The translations under genes and the position numbers were made by a program. Under the pieces are notes generated by a model, which saw only the letters and a program-made list of their open reading frames with translations, had not been told where the DNA came from and searched no databases. A DNA stretch of 64,000 nt from Fistulifera solaris (Eukaryota > Bacillariophyta > Bacillariophyceae > Naviculales > Stauroneidaceae), in assembly GCA_030295235.1 (NCBI GenBank), contig AP026131.1, forward strand, positions 744,001-808,000, in the 5' to 3' direction. Below are positions 1 to 10,130 of this stretch, piece after piece. Within the stretch, counting starts at the first letter, position 1. The number at the start of each line of letters is the position of its first letter.

Positions 1-71
1 TGATCAAGTGCGTTCATAAACATCCCGCCTATTTCCAGCAATAAAGGATAGCATATTATGATATTAACTTA

Positions 72-1541
72 CTACAATTTACTCAATGCGGCTGCCGACT
101 CTAGCATATTCACTTCTTCTGTATCCAATGTCCAACCCAGACAGCCCAGGACTTCTTTGGCCTGCGTGGGACTGTTGACTTCGGGTAAAGGAACACCACC
201 TTTGGCAATCACGTAATTGAGTGCTACTTGCGTCGTGGTAATGTCCGTATTGATTTGCGGCGGTGGTCCGTACTTGCTTTTGAATCGTTCTTGGGTGTCA
301 CGCATGTTTCGAATCACTCTTGTTCGGACTCTTTCGGCCACTGTTTCCAGTACGCTATGAACTGCTTGGTACTTTTCGAGCTCTTTGAAGGTGTACTTCT
401 TGTTGCTGCTCGACAGGGAAAGGACTCCTCTTCCGCCGCCGGTTGGATTCATGGCGGTGAAAATACCACTCGCCAAACCATTGTCGAGAGGGTTTGTGAT
501 AAGAGGAATCACATTGAATTCTTTGCAAATGTCAATCAAGGCTTCATTCTTCCGATTTGTCAAGGAAAAATCAAAGGCATTGCTGGTGAGACTGTAGTCG
601 GCCGCCGCCAACTGATTGCACAATTTACGGATCTTGCGACCATTCGTGACACCAACGACACCGACCGTATTTGCTTGACCGGATTCAAGCACCGCAATGA
701 GTCCTTTGGACAATGCGCTGGTACTACTGTACCGTGAGTAAGGAACTTGCAAGAGCTCAATGGTGGATAAATCACCTAGTTTCGTCAGCGACTTTTCCAG
801 TGAATTCACCATAGCCTTTTCTGTCGTCACGACTGTATTCATGGAAAGCGTCGCGAGTACGGTTGGTAACACATTTCCCGAGTAAGTTTCCGCAATCTGA
901 CATTCCGGAACACCCTCGGGTCGTTCGGCCAAACATCGTTTCAAGATATCGTGCGCACTCATCGTTCCACCATACGAGGCGGAAGTCTCCACAAACGTAA
1001 TGCCCGCAGCGAGCAAATCATTGTACGCCAATTGAATATCACCCGGCACAAACAAACCCGACTTGATGGCCCGTTTGGTCAATTTTCCGCTCGCAACAAA
1101 GTTTCGTTTCGGATCACCCCACGCGATGGTCGTAATGCCCATGCGATTGGGAATATGGAAATCATTTTCGTCCTCATAATCGGCCATGTAGTCGACAATC
1201 GGGGTATCGTATTTTGGTTTTGTGTCGCTGTCTTTTTCTTTCTTCTGGTCGGTAGTTTCTTTCGGGGCTTTATTGCGAACGGGTCGTTCCGTTTTGAAGG
1301 CTGGCAAATTGCTGAGATCCAAATCGACCGTGGGTTCCTCCGGCAGCGAAGGAGTTTCTTCCTGTTTCCGCTGTCGCTTAATTTGATTGCGTTTTCCTAT
1401 GAGTTTGGAGACTTCATCGTCCTCCGGTGTACTACTGAAACGAGCTGTGGTCGGTCGTGTCGTGGGCGCCCACAGCATAAACGCCTCATGGCTCGGTGCC
1501 AGCAAAAGTAGGGAAACCCCAATGGCGATGGGTCGGAACAT
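72..1541 (-). CDS. Plastid-targeted aldo/keto reductase-like protein with degenerate active site
   Basis: About 489 aa. I start at the ATG at 1541 because the longer frame opens with TTG. The N-terminus is a hydrophobic signal peptide ending in SHEAF, the diatom plastid junction pattern, followed by a Ser/Thr/Arg-rich transit-like stretch and a charged Lys/Glu linker to about residue 125. The rest reads as an aldo/keto reductase TIM barrel: GITTIAWG opening strand, AAGITFVETSASYGG, a SLEKSLTKLG helix, VGVVGVTNGRKIRKL and a C-terminal NYVIAKGGVPLPEV segment. Classical family members use Asp-Tyr-Lys-His. Here the Tyr is kept, Asp is Glu, the position of the barrel His in LLQVP is Gln, and I cannot find the Lys. 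The protein may bind NADPH without normal catalysis, or use altered chemistry. It is divergent to the acyl-CoA dehydrogenase across a 1 kb spacer. Confidence 0.75.
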   Translation of the reverse strand: MFRPIAIGVSLLLLAPSHEAFMLWAPTTRPTTARFSSTPEDDEVSKLIGKRNQIKRQRKQEETPSLPEEPTVDLDLSNLPAFKTERPVRNKAPKETTDQKKEKDSDTKPKYDTPIVDYMADYEDENDFHIPNRMGITTIAWGDPKRNFVASGKLTKRAIKSGLFVPGDIQLAYNDLLAAGITFVETSASYGGTMSAHDILKRCLAERPEGVPECQIAETYSGNVLPTVLATLSMNTVVTTEKAMVNSLEKSLTKLGDLSTIELLQVPYSRYSSTSALSKGLIAVLESGQANTVGVVGVTNGRKIRKLCNQLAAADYSLTSNAFDFSLTNRKNEALIDICKEFNVIPLITNPLDNGLASGIFTAMNPTGGGRGVLSLSSSNKKYTFKELEKYQAVHSVLETVAERVRTRVIRNMRDTQERFKSKYGPPPQINTDITTTQVALNYVIAKGGVPLPEVNSPTQAKEVLGCLGWTLDTEEVNMLESAAALSKL

Positions 1542-2548
1542 TTTTCGAGTTTTTACTATTGATACTGGGGCCTGAGGCAACGGTTATATGGGAAATGAGA
1601 AAGAATGTCGACGACGACGACGATCGAGATCGCGAGTGTGTTGACGTTGAAATCAAAAAAATCGATCCGATTGATCGATGCAAGCGAGCGGCATTCATCG
1701 TCGCGTTCGCAAGTGCGTATGGAATGGCAGACGGATCAGTCCCCATAAAACTCGGGAATGAAACGAAGAACGAGAAAGAATGCAATGCCTCCGGTAAGGT
1801 TAGGCGTTAGGAAATCACAGCGTCATGGTCTTCGAGACAACGACTGGATTGGCGGCACTATGGGACAAAGAGTAAGAAGTTGACACCAACTTTCTGAGCC
1901 AGCCAGCGAACCCCAAAAGAATGCCGCGAAGATGATCTTTCGTTCGGTACTATAATCATAAAGTGTAGTCTGGACAGAAGGAAGCCTTCGTAACGGTACT
2001 GAACCGTCAATCTGCCATCAAAAATCCAACCGCGAAAAAAGGAGAAGATTGCGACCTCGGAACGATTGCATCACAGATCCTTCTCCTTCCGTCATAAATA
2101 AACCCATCACATCGGACGAGAAAAGGTTAAATTTGCCTCTTGTTTGTCTTTTGTATTGAAATAAGAGTGTGCTGCCCTCTTTAGGTGAGTTGCTGGATGA
2201 GTGTTTTGCTTGCTATGCGGGTAGATGCATGACAGAAGAGAGGCCTGCTTGATTGCGTCGATGCGCATCGGATCCATCACGATGCGATCGTGATGTGATA
2301 GCGTACAGCCTGTTCACAGGACTGATCTTGAAATCGAAGGGCTTTCCTTCGAACGGATGAATACGCATTCGTTGTCGTTGTGAAGACAAGGCATAGCTTT
2401 TCCAGATCGTCCGACAAGCGGCTGTCGATGGTCGTCGTGCTCACTGGACCGACGACTTGTGGTGATTGCCGGTATTTCATAGTCTCAAAATGTCGTCTTA
2501 ACCCTCTTGCAGTCTCTTCTTGAACTTCATTGACTGGATTCTTCTATC
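1542..2548. other. Divergent intergenic spacer, about 1.0 kb
   Basis: The spacer lies between the aldo/keto reductase-like gene (minus) and the acyl-CoA dehydrogenase (plus). Short ORFs on both strands around 1490-1810 overlap each other antisense and have no recognisable protein character. A small inverted repeat (ATCACGAT / ATCGTGAT) lies near 2276-2296. I see no RNA gene. It presumably holds both promoters. Confidence 0.5.
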
Positions 2549-4969
2549 ATGTATTCCAAAAGACGTTCCAGCCAGTCGCCAAGCGCGTCCAGCAACGTGG
2601 CATTTTGGGTGTGAGCAACTGGCTCGACAAGAAACTCTATCGTGCGGCCAAGGGACTCATGCCGGCGATTTCCAAAACAGAACAAGTGGCCTTGGGTTGT
2701 GGTACCATTGGCTTTGATCGAGATATCTTCACGGGATCTCCTTCCTTGAAAAAGCTCGTCGATACCTACCAGCCCAAATTGAGTGCCGAAGAAAAGGCCT
2801 TTCTCGACAATCAAGTCAACACATTGTGTGCCATGTTGAATGATCATGATGTTGTCACAAAGAAAGATTTCTCCAAGGAAGCCTGGGATTACATGCGCAA
2901 TGAAAAGTTCTTTGCCATGAAAATTCCCAAGGAATTTGGTGGATTGCAGTTTTCGACCCATGCCGTTTCCCAAATTCTGGCCAAGTTGGCGACACAATGT
3001 TTCGATGCCAACGCGACCGTGGCCGTGCCCAACTCGTTGGGACCGGGTGAACTACTCGCTCGTTATGGTACACCGGAACAGAAAGACTATTTTTGCCGCG
3101 TTTGGCGGATGGGACTTTGATTCCTTGCTTTGGATTGACGGGTCCTCACTCGGGAAGTGATGCGACTTCGCTCATTCAAAGTGACTGTGTGGTCGAAGAG
3201 CGCGACGGAGTGTTGGGTGTTGTGGCGAACTTCAAGAAGCGATACATTACTCTAGCTCCGGTGGCTGGACTGGTCGGTCTGGGATTGAATCTGCATGATC
3301 CGAAAGGCTTGTTGAAAGGAAACGGTGCCGAAGGCTTTACGGTGGCCTTGCTCGAACGCAATCACCCCGGTCTTCGCATGGGACCGCGACACTACCCTTT
3401 GAATGCCGCCTTTATGAATGGTACAGTCGAGGGAGAGGATGTTTGGATCCCCATGTCGAGCATTCTGGGAGGACAAGAACGTTGCGGTTTCGGCTGGCAC
3501 ATGTTCGTCGAATGCTTGGCAGAAGGACGTGGTGTTTCTTTGCCGGCTGGATCTGCGGGTGCAGCTCGTGCGGTCATTAGCGGTGTCGGTGCCTACACGC
3601 GGGCCCGAAAACAGTTCCGTGTCCCCATTGCCGAATTTGGAGGTATTCAAGAAGGTAGGTTCTTTCGATTGTTGACATGGGTGTGCTGAATTATGAACGA
3701 TGAGACTCACGCTTTTTCTGACATTTAGCCATGGCGTTATCTGCGAGTGACGGTGTCATGACTATCGCTGGCTGTGACTTGATGAATGCCATCGTTGACA
3801 ATCATGAAGCACCCATGGTGGTTTCTTCGATTATGAAGCAAAACTGTACTGAACGTGGTCGTCGAATTGTCGAGCGTGGTATGGATGTTGCCGCAGGATC
3901 CGCTATCTGCCGTGGTGACAAAAACTATCTGGCCAACGCTTACATGAGTCTCCCCATCGCCATTACGGTGGAGGGAGCCAACATTATGACTCGTTCGTTC
4001 CAGATTATCGGTCAAGGTTTGACTCGTTGTCATCCGCACATGTTGGAAATGATTCAGTCATTACAGATGCCCCAATCGGAAGAGAAGGAAGCCATCAAAA
4101 TTTTTACGAAGCAATTCTACAAGACGGTTGGCCATGCGTTCAGCAACTTCACTTCATCCGTCGGTCGTGGTCTGAACTCTACTGTTTCCACCGCTTTCCG
4201 CTCGAAGACTGCTTACAAGGACGGAAGCAAGCTTCTTGACTACCACGAGAAGCAGCTTCTTCGTTTATCTGCCAACTTTGCCTACACTGCCAACCTTTGC
4301 TTCATGCTAGGCGGCAAGCTTAAATTTGAGGAGCTTCTCATGGGCCGTTTGGCCGATGCTTTGGGTGCGATTTTCTTGGGATACGCCACCTTGCACCATT
4401 ACTCGCGTAGACGTGGTATTGAAGGTTTGGAAGCCGTGACTGAGCACGCCATGCTCCGCTTGGAATACGAAGCGCAACAGGCTTTGTTGCAGGCGTCCAA
4501 CAACTTTCCCGGTCCGCTTGCTCCCGTCGTCAAGCCCTTGATGAAGCTCGGTTGTTTCCCTCTTGGAAATTTGACGCGTCCTTACTCGGAGCCAAGTGAT
4601 ACTTTGACCAAGGAGGTTTCGCGACTAGTAACAACGCCGTCTGGTTTGCGCGACTTTTTTGAGGAAGGTATCTACATGTCAGAAGAGGGTGTTCCTCATC
4701 AAATTTCGGATTTGATTCGTGCCTTGCCTGTTTGCGTGCAGGCGGATCAGATCGCTTCTACGTTGCGTCGTGAGAAGAGACAGCCAACATCTGAGGAGAC
4801 TGATATCTTGTCTCGCGCCGAGGCCTTGCGTGATGTGCTGATTCAAGTCGATGTCTTTGATCACTTGACCGACGCTGAAGGTCAGAAGGGCTACACGAGA
4901 CCGGCCTTGGCCGGAACCGCCGAGCGTCTGTCTGCTTTGGATCGCAAGTCCTTTCAAGAGGTGGCCTAA
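2549..4969 (+). CDS. FadE-type long acyl-CoA dehydrogenase (one intron, two apparent frameshifts)
   Basis: The order of sequence blocks follows bacterial FadE (acyl-CoA dehydrogenase plus C-terminal DUF1974). It has PxxSxTEQ and LSAEEKAFLDNQV near the N-terminus, the PNSLGPGELL and YGTPEQKDYF segments, then LPRLADG, CFGLTGPHSGSDA, AEGRGVSLPAGSAG, and finally ITVEGANIMTRS with GQGLTRCHPHMLEM. The Glu in VEGAN sits where the family's catalytic base is found. It should catalyse the FAD-dependent first step of fatty acid beta-oxidation, probably in mitochondria or peroxisomes. An intron runs 3655-3728 (GTAGGT...TTTAG), joining QE to AMALSASDG. Two one-base losses interrupt the frame: an A-run at 2558-2561, which otherwise separates the only upstream ATG (2549) from the frame, and a T-run at 3090-3094. 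The full protein would be about 780 aa. Coding quality is high on both sides of each break, so I read this as one intact gene with assembly indels. Confidence 0.88.
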
Positions 4970-5136
4970 ATAAATGGCTATTGCAGTGAAACAGTGAAGA
5001 TGATATCGTACATTTATAAAGAACAATTAGTACCGTTTTATTATGTCTATGGTATCTTGTTGCGGCGGCCACTTTCAAATAAATAGGTCAATGGAAGAAA
5101 CGGTGATGAGCCGCATACATAATCACAAACTCGTTT

Positions 5137-5708
5137 CTACTTCCGTGCAAACTTGTTCATAAAAGCTCTCATTTCTTCCAAACTCTCATCTTGTTGACTA
5201 CATAACCCACGGCATTGATTCGGGTCGATGTTCGTAGTACTCGGAGGTGTCAGTATTTCGGCCGTGCTCTGCTGCACCGCATCGACAAAGACATCCTTGG
5301 ATTGGACGAGGACTACAATACTGGTAATCAAGCCCAATACGGCAAAAGCCGCTACGGGCAAAAAGACAAAGAACGATCGATCCAGTGCGAGCTCTCCCAT
5401 GAGAGGGACACTGACTTTGGGGGCGTTGGGATCGTACGTGGGGTCATTGTTGCGTGTGACACTGATCAACAACGGATCCAATTTCGCGGGTCGTGTGCGT
5501 GGTGGGCTGTTTTGATCACTGATATTCTCCTTTTGTCGTCGTTATCTTGGGGGATTGAGTCGGCTGATGATTGGTCGGATAATGACAATATCGTTCTGGA
5601 TTTTGAAAGGCAATGAGTCCATGAAGTGGGCGACAGAGCGGTAAAGGCAGACGTGAAACACCAACATTGCAAGCCGAAGAAAATTGCTGCCGCATTAAAA
5701 GATCGCAT
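5137..5708 (-). CDS. Small plastid-targeted single-pass membrane protein, function unknown
   Basis: Two overlapping minus-strand frames make one protein of about 165 aa. The upstream frame starts at the ATG at 5708 and gives a signal peptide ending in TSAFTALSP, a textbook diatom ASAF-type plastid presequence. It continues through an Asp-rich stretch to the T-run at 5531-5534 (A-run on the coding strand). Adding one base there continues into KENISDQNSPPR and the second frame. That frame has one strong transmembrane helix (FFVFLPVAAFAVLGLITSIV) and a polar tail with two Cys, ending at 5137. The second frame has no ATG near its own beginning, which supports a single gene broken by one base. I recognise no domain. 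The topology would suit a thylakoid or envelope protein, but that is inference. Confidence 0.65.
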
Positions 5709-6130
5709 GGCTCGAATTTGTCGTTGATTTATTCCTTAGTAAAACACTTTCGTCTTGGACTCTATTCACTCAATATTAGCAAAGATACAAGAGCCTATCA
5801 ATGGAGGAATGGGGCAGCTGTCGTTTTGTCGCGTTCTTCTGTCGGCTTCAAGGCGGACGAGGAGTCATGCAGTTGACGTCACCATACTGACTTGTCATGT
5901 ATAAGTACCGATAAGATATCATCTCTTTTCAATATATAGTAGCATTCATTCACGGTTAAACGGTGTCCGACTCGATGACATCCATCCAACAAAAACAACA
6001 AACAACGCATTTCGATTATTTTCCCGCCAGAACATCGAACGAATGAATAGAAGAAGGAATAGAAACTCCTATTGTTTATCATCCATTGTATCACTCGGTC
6101 ATTTTTAACAATTTAGCACAGCAGTAACAA
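5709..6130. other. Divergent intergenic spacer
   Basis: This 422-nt spacer is AT-rich and lies between the small plastid membrane protein (minus) and the pseudouridine synthase (plus). Its ORFs are short and unconvincing. I see no repeat or RNA gene, only presumed promoters and 5' leaders. Confidence 0.4.
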
Positions 6131-7438
6131 ATGCGACAATCGGGTCGATACAAGTCGTCACTGACGCGATGGCTGTGCTTCGCCGTTCTACTATCGTTCA
6201 CTTCGGGGTTCTTGTTTCTGTTTCCGCAAAGAAAGTCAAGTCGACTGTATCTATCGTCGAGCGACAAGGTCATCCCGGTACAAAGAACACCGTGTGTCAC
6301 AGGTGTCGCTCCCCGGGACGGTCCGTTGAATGAAGCCGTCGCCCGGATATTGAACATGAATTCCTTCGAAAAGGCCAATGAACTCATTGAAATAGGTGCT
6401 GTATGGGCCAGGATGGAGGGTCTTTCCGAAGAGGACTTGTTGGCGCAGTACGACGAAGGAACGTCTTCCTCACGTGCACTCTATGCGGACATTGCCCCCT
6501 TTCCCGACGACGATGATGTCGATTTGGAGATGTATATCGAACAAATGGAATCGCAACGATTCCGACGCATTTTAACTCCCAGTCACATTCAAGCTGGAAC
6601 GGATTTGCGCATATATCCGGAACCACGTCGTTTTCCGGCGTACTATAATGTGACGCGTGATTGTTTGTTGTACGAAGACACGACCTTTCTGGTCGTGGAT
6701 AAGCCTCCCATGTTACCCACACAACCGGATGCGTCCAATTACTTTGAGTGTCTGCCGGGTGCAGTCCAAGATCTCCTGGGGCCCTTTTACAATATTATGG
6801 GTGAGGAAATCAATAGACCACTGCTTTGCCATCGTGTGGATGCTCCGGTCGGAGGTTGTGTGGTCCTCAGCAAGGATAGAAATGGTCAGCAAGTATTTTC
6901 CAATTTTCAACGTGACCGGGCTTTGCGCAAGGTATATCTCACTCTGACACGGCAACCAGTTCCGCTGGGCATGCATATACATTGGATGTGGGCACCCCAA
7001 TCGGCTCGCGGTGCGTCCGGAGGACCGGCGTGTCAGTTGATCCGCCACGCCCCGCCCGAATCTCGTCGAAAGGCACGTGAGTATTGGAATCGCTGTGTAT
7101 TGGAAGTCGTCAAGTGCGAACCGATTGTCGTGCCCGGAGAAGAAGGTCCTCTGTATCAAAGCACCGTTCGTCTCGTCACCGGTCGCAAACATCAAATTCG
7201 TGCTCAATTGGCCAGTGTGGGTGCACCTATTTTGCACGATACCTTGTACGAACCCATGACGTCTTTGACGCTGGATGTTTTAGAAACGAATGATGATTCA
7301 CTGGACGAAGCCATCAGTAAGTGCCGTGCACCGGTGCGTCCGATTGGTCTGCAAGCGCATGCGGTTCTGTTCGGGGGTATTCGAGTGAAAGCTCGTCCTC
7401 CTTGGTGGCAGAAAGTCGGTACTGATGAAGCTGTTTGA
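6131..7438 (+). CDS. RluA-family RNA pseudouridine synthase, plastid-targeted
   Basis: This is an uninterrupted 435-aa protein. The N-terminus is a basic region plus a hydrophobic stretch (LCFAVLLSFTSGFLF), compatible with a bipartite plastid presequence. An S4-like segment follows (LNEAVARILNMNSFEKANELIEIGAVW), then DTTFLVVDKPPMLPTQP and CHRVDAPVGGCVVLSKD. The last block contains the HR-x-D motif of RluA enzymes; its Asp, at about residue 237, is the expected catalytic nucleophile. Later come the RKVYLTLTR strand and VTGRKHQIRAQLASVGAPI, the conserved C-terminal RluA block. It should isomerise specific uridines to pseudouridine in organellar rRNA or tRNA. The target site cannot be told from sequence. 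It is convergent with PIG-L. Confidence 0.9.
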   Translation: MRQSGRYKSSLTRWLCFAVLLSFTSGFLFLFPQRKSSRLYLSSSDKVIPVQRTPCVTGVAPRDGPLNEAVARILNMNSFEKANELIEIGAVWARMEGLSEEDLLAQYDEGTSSSRALYADIAPFPDDDDVDLEMYIEQMESQRFRRILTPSHIQAGTDLRIYPEPRRFPAYYNVTRDCLLYEDTTFLVVDKPPMLPTQPDASNYFECLPGAVQDLLGPFYNIMGEEINRPLLCHRVDAPVGGCVVLSKDRNGQQVFSNFQRDRALRKVYLTLTRQPVPLGMHIHWMWAPQSARGASGGPACQLIRHAPPESRRKAREYWNRCVLEVVKCEPIVVPGEEGPLYQSTVRLVTGRKHQIRAQLASVGAPILHDTLYEPMTSLTLDVLETNDDSLDEAISKCRAPVRPIGLQAHAVLFGGIRVKARPPWWQKVGTDEAV

Positions 7439-7715
7439 AAATTCGATGAAGTGTTTGCATAAAAGCGAAAGACATTTTTTCGTTTTGTTGGTTGCGGACG
7501 GAACTCCAGCTCTGTTAGTTGACAACTGGTTCTACCTGAATCGAACAATAATGAAAGGGTCGAATTCACTCGAATATATTTAATTTTGAGTGCGTTTAAT
7601 ACTTTAATCTATGTTTGTCAAAAATAAGCAGTCATTTATGTGCGCCAGCTAGGCGCCCATTCACTGTGCCGTCTCACTATTCTCTGACGTCCGAGCATTT
7701 GCGGTTGCAATCGAT

Positions 7716-8441
7716 TTATACGTCTTTCTTGGAAACTTTTTCAAGGTGGTTCACAAAGGTATAGCAAGAAAACAAAACAAACAGCTTCCGATACCAAACC
7801 CATTGCGAAGCGTGAGAAGCCATAGCTATCCAGTTGAAGCCGGGCGTATGTAATCGATAGACACGACACTGTGTTCCGTCGTCAATTGCCTGAACCGCTG
7901 ATAAGAAGCCGAACCAGTGCAACACAACCAGACACCAACTATATATTGGAATATACTTGATGACTGGATTGTGAACACTTTTCAAAGACCACATTTCCAA
8001 AGGTACTTCTGTGTTATGCATTAGTGCTTGCGCCGCTCGGAAAGTGTCACGATGATTGATGTGTCCTGATACTCCGTACGAATCAAAGGTTATCATGTGT
8101 ATTCTCTGGTAATTTGCTGAACAAACTTGATGCAAATAATTTTCGATAATGCGAACAGCGTGGTCTATGGGCCAAGATTGTGTCGGATGATCCTTTAACA
8201 GTGGATCGTCGATCAAACGGAAATTTTGAATTCCTAGAATTTCATGACAAGTCTTTTGCAGTTCTCGAGACCGAGTCTTCCCTAATCCGTCATAATCTCC
8301 CGTAGTTAAGCAAAGAAGTCGAACATCGCAGCCTTTGTCTTGCAAACATCGAATTGTGGGTAGAAAGAACATACTTTCGTCGTCGGGATGAGCCGTCACA
8401 AGGACATAGACGTCGCACGCAACTACATTATTTGCAGTCAT
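7716..8441 (-). CDS. PIGL: PIG-L: N-acetylglucosaminyl-phosphatidylinositol de-N-acetylase
   Basis: This is a 241-aa protein that starts at an ATG. VLVTAHPDDESMFFLPTI carries the HPDDE zinc and catalytic motif near residues 17-21. It is followed by LLCLTTGDYDGLGKTRSREL and DSYGVSGHINHRDTF, whose His residues complete the PIG-L/LmbE metal site. A hydrophobic segment near the C-terminus (WCLVVLHWFGFLSAVQ) agrees with membrane attachment. The enzyme removes acetate from GlcNAc-PI on the cytosolic face of the ER, the second step of GPI-anchor synthesis. The length matches eukaryotic PIG-L. A possible GPI-anchored product in this window is the DOMON protein at 16666. Confidence 0.93.
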   Translation of the reverse strand: MTANNVVACDVYVLVTAHPDDESMFFLPTIRCLQDKGCDVRLLCLTTGDYDGLGKTRSRELQKTCHEILGIQNFRLIDDPLLKDHPTQSWPIDHAVRIIENYLHQVCSANYQRIHMITFDSYGVSGHINHRDTFRAAQALMHNTEVPLEMWSLKSVHNPVIKYIPIYSWCLVVLHWFGFLSAVQAIDDGTQCRVYRLHTPGFNWIAMASHASQWVWYRKLFVLFSCYTFVNHLEKVSKKDV

Positions 8442-9095
8442 TCTTCTTCGCTTGCGACTCTTGTCTCCCGAGTCAACATATCACTGTAACGGCTGTGTTC
8501 TGTTTATTTCAGAAGTACTCGATGAGCTGAACGTATAATGGTCTCCGCGATTCTATTCACTTCGGCTTTTATTGCCCTCGCTCTCGCACATCATCGTAGA
8601 TCTTTTTTTTTATTTTTGCCTTGCTATCGCCTTGCAAAAAGTTACGGATTTTATTTAGCTAAACGACACGAAATGTCAAGGATTATATCTAGCGATTGAA
8701 AACCACAGCATGACTATAATCATTTTGTGTAGTCTCGTATCCATAATCTCACACTCGGATCGATTGATCATATTAAGGTTATCCAGCTTTTAAGGAGATA
8801 ACCTTAATCTACGCATGAAAATTTAACCTCCCTTATGGATTACCATCTACACTATCATCAACAGTGAAGAAGTGGTTTTTGGATATTAAATATAATCCAT
8901 AAAATTTCGTGTCGTATCACTAAGAGAAATCCGTAAGATTTTGCAAGGCGATATAGCAAGGCAAAAATAATGAAAAAAGTTTGACGAAATAAATTCGGCG
9001 CCTCATTCGTTTCTTCCGACACGATGAACGGAAGTCAATGATTCTTCCTGTGATCTATCATTAATTTCTCTCTACCTTTTTGTACCTGATACATC
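8442..9095. other. Divergent spacer occupied mostly by the MITE-like element
   Basis: Outside the hairpin element at 8604-8976 only short flanks remain, presumably holding the PIG-L and NTF2-like gene promoters. No RNA gene or convincing ORF is visible. Confidence 0.5.
8604..8976. mobile_element. MITE-like long imperfect hairpin with about 80-bp terminal inverted repeats
   Basis: The left end reads TATTTTTGCCTTGCTAT from 8611. The reverse complement of the right end (to about 8970) matches it for roughly 80 nt with small indels, including CGCCTTGCAAAA, TTACGGATTT, CGACACGAAAT and GGATTATAT. The pairing continues inward through GTGTAG and ATCCATAA blocks to a central exact inverted repeat (ATTAAGGTTATC / GATAACCTTAAT, about 8773-8810). 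There is no ORF. The whole element can fold on itself, as miniature inverted-repeat transposable elements do. It sits in the divergent promoter region of PIG-L and the NTF2-like gene. I could not define a target-site duplication because the flanks are T- and A-rich. Confidence 0.75.
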
Positions 9096-9893
9096 ATGGT
9101 TGAACAGCAGAAGGTGCATAGCTCCGCTCTACAGTGTCTTGCGGTCTGGATGGGCAAAAGAGATTCTTCCGCGGAAACTTGCCTCCATGCTGAAGCGCTT
9201 GTTCTTCGGGTAGAAAGTAACGGAACACACGCCAGCCAAGCGGGTCGAGAATTTCGATTCCTTACCGATGATTCTTCTCTAAATTTTCATGTCACCAAGA
9301 TCCAAATTGCGCCCGTGGGTAATCAAAGTTTGGCTTCCGCACTCGTGACCAGTTCGAAGTATTGTGGATGGATTGTTTTGTTGAATATGGGAGATCAATG
9401 GCAATGTATATCAGCGACTTTTTCACCTCCATCTGTCTGTACGACACCTCAAGATTATCAAGATGTGATTCAACTCACTTGGGATGGATACAGTCGAGCG
9501 AATCGAATGTGTGACGGTAAAAAAATGGCTACGGTTTTCCATCCCATGTGTCGCTTGACCGAAGCCACCGACGTTTGTAACGATACATCCACAACGAGGT
9601 CTCTTTTTCTCAAGAATCAAACCGAGTTTTGTGAATTGGTCACAAAGCGGTACGATGATCCGAACAGTCGGCACTATCCATTCCGACAGTTGAAAGACGA
9701 TCTGTCTTTCCTCTCGCAATATGATTCCTTGCTGAGCATCGATTTTGCGACCGATCGCGTAGCGCTGGTGACGCTACGGATAGGTCACCCACCTTGCTTG
9801 TGGACGGACTATCTCACCGTGGCGAAAATATCATCTCAATGGTGGATTGTGCATAAATCGTCTTGTTCCGAACCGTTTCCGGAAATGAAGTGA
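9096..9893 (+). CDS. Tandem NTF2-like (SnoaL/lumazine-binding-type) protein
   Basis: This is an intact 265-aa protein with no signal peptide. The C-terminal half reads as an NTF2-like domain: DYQDVIQLTWDGYSRANRM, then MATVFHPMCRLTEA, VALVTLRIGHPPCLWTDYLTV, and the closing strand SQWWIVHKSSC. This is the pattern of the putative lumazine-binding/SnoaL-like group. The N-terminal half shows a degraded version of the second part of that fold (FHVTKIQIAPVGNQSLASALV, YCGWIVLLNMGDQWQCISATF), so the protein appears to be an internal duplication. Many NTF2-like proteins of this type have no assigned reaction, so I name no substrate. A cytosolic location is assumed. Confidence 0.6.
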   Translation: MVEQQKVHSSALQCLAVWMGKRDSSAETCLHAEALVLRVESNGTHASQAGREFRFLTDDSSLNFHVTKIQIAPVGNQSLASALVTSSKYCGWIVLLNMGDQWQCISATFSPPSVCTTPQDYQDVIQLTWDGYSRANRMCDGKKMATVFHPMCRLTEATDVCNDTSTTRSLFLKNQTEFCELVTKRYDDPNSRHYPFRQLKDDLSFLSQYDSLLSIDFATDRVALVTLRIGHPPCLWTDYLTVAKISSQWWIVHKSSCSEPFPEMK

Positions 9894-10130
9894 ATGTCAG
9901 ACCTCGCTGATTTTACAGAGAAAAAGAGAATAAAGAATGAAAGAAACGGTTCATAATTAAAGTTATTCCCTCAAGCCATTTCTCCCTGAATATTCTAGGT
10001 GAACGGAGCTTGGCCTTTCTGTTTCATTCATTTGTCAAAGATAGCTAGCTTATTGAATAGGATGGGATGTTCCCATTCGGTTTGCAAACTTACAAACAGT
10101 ATCAGCGATGTTGCTCGCAATGAAGCTTGC

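Noticed and set aside
951-1511. 186-codon plus-strand ORF
   Set aside because: It is antisense to the aldo/keto reductase-like gene, whose frame has clear family motifs and a plastid presequence.
3090-3094. Programmed ribosomal frameshifting as explanation for the broken genes
   Set aside because: More than a dozen unrelated genes are affected, in both directions, always at simple runs and without a shared slippery heptamer. Sequencing or assembly error is simpler.
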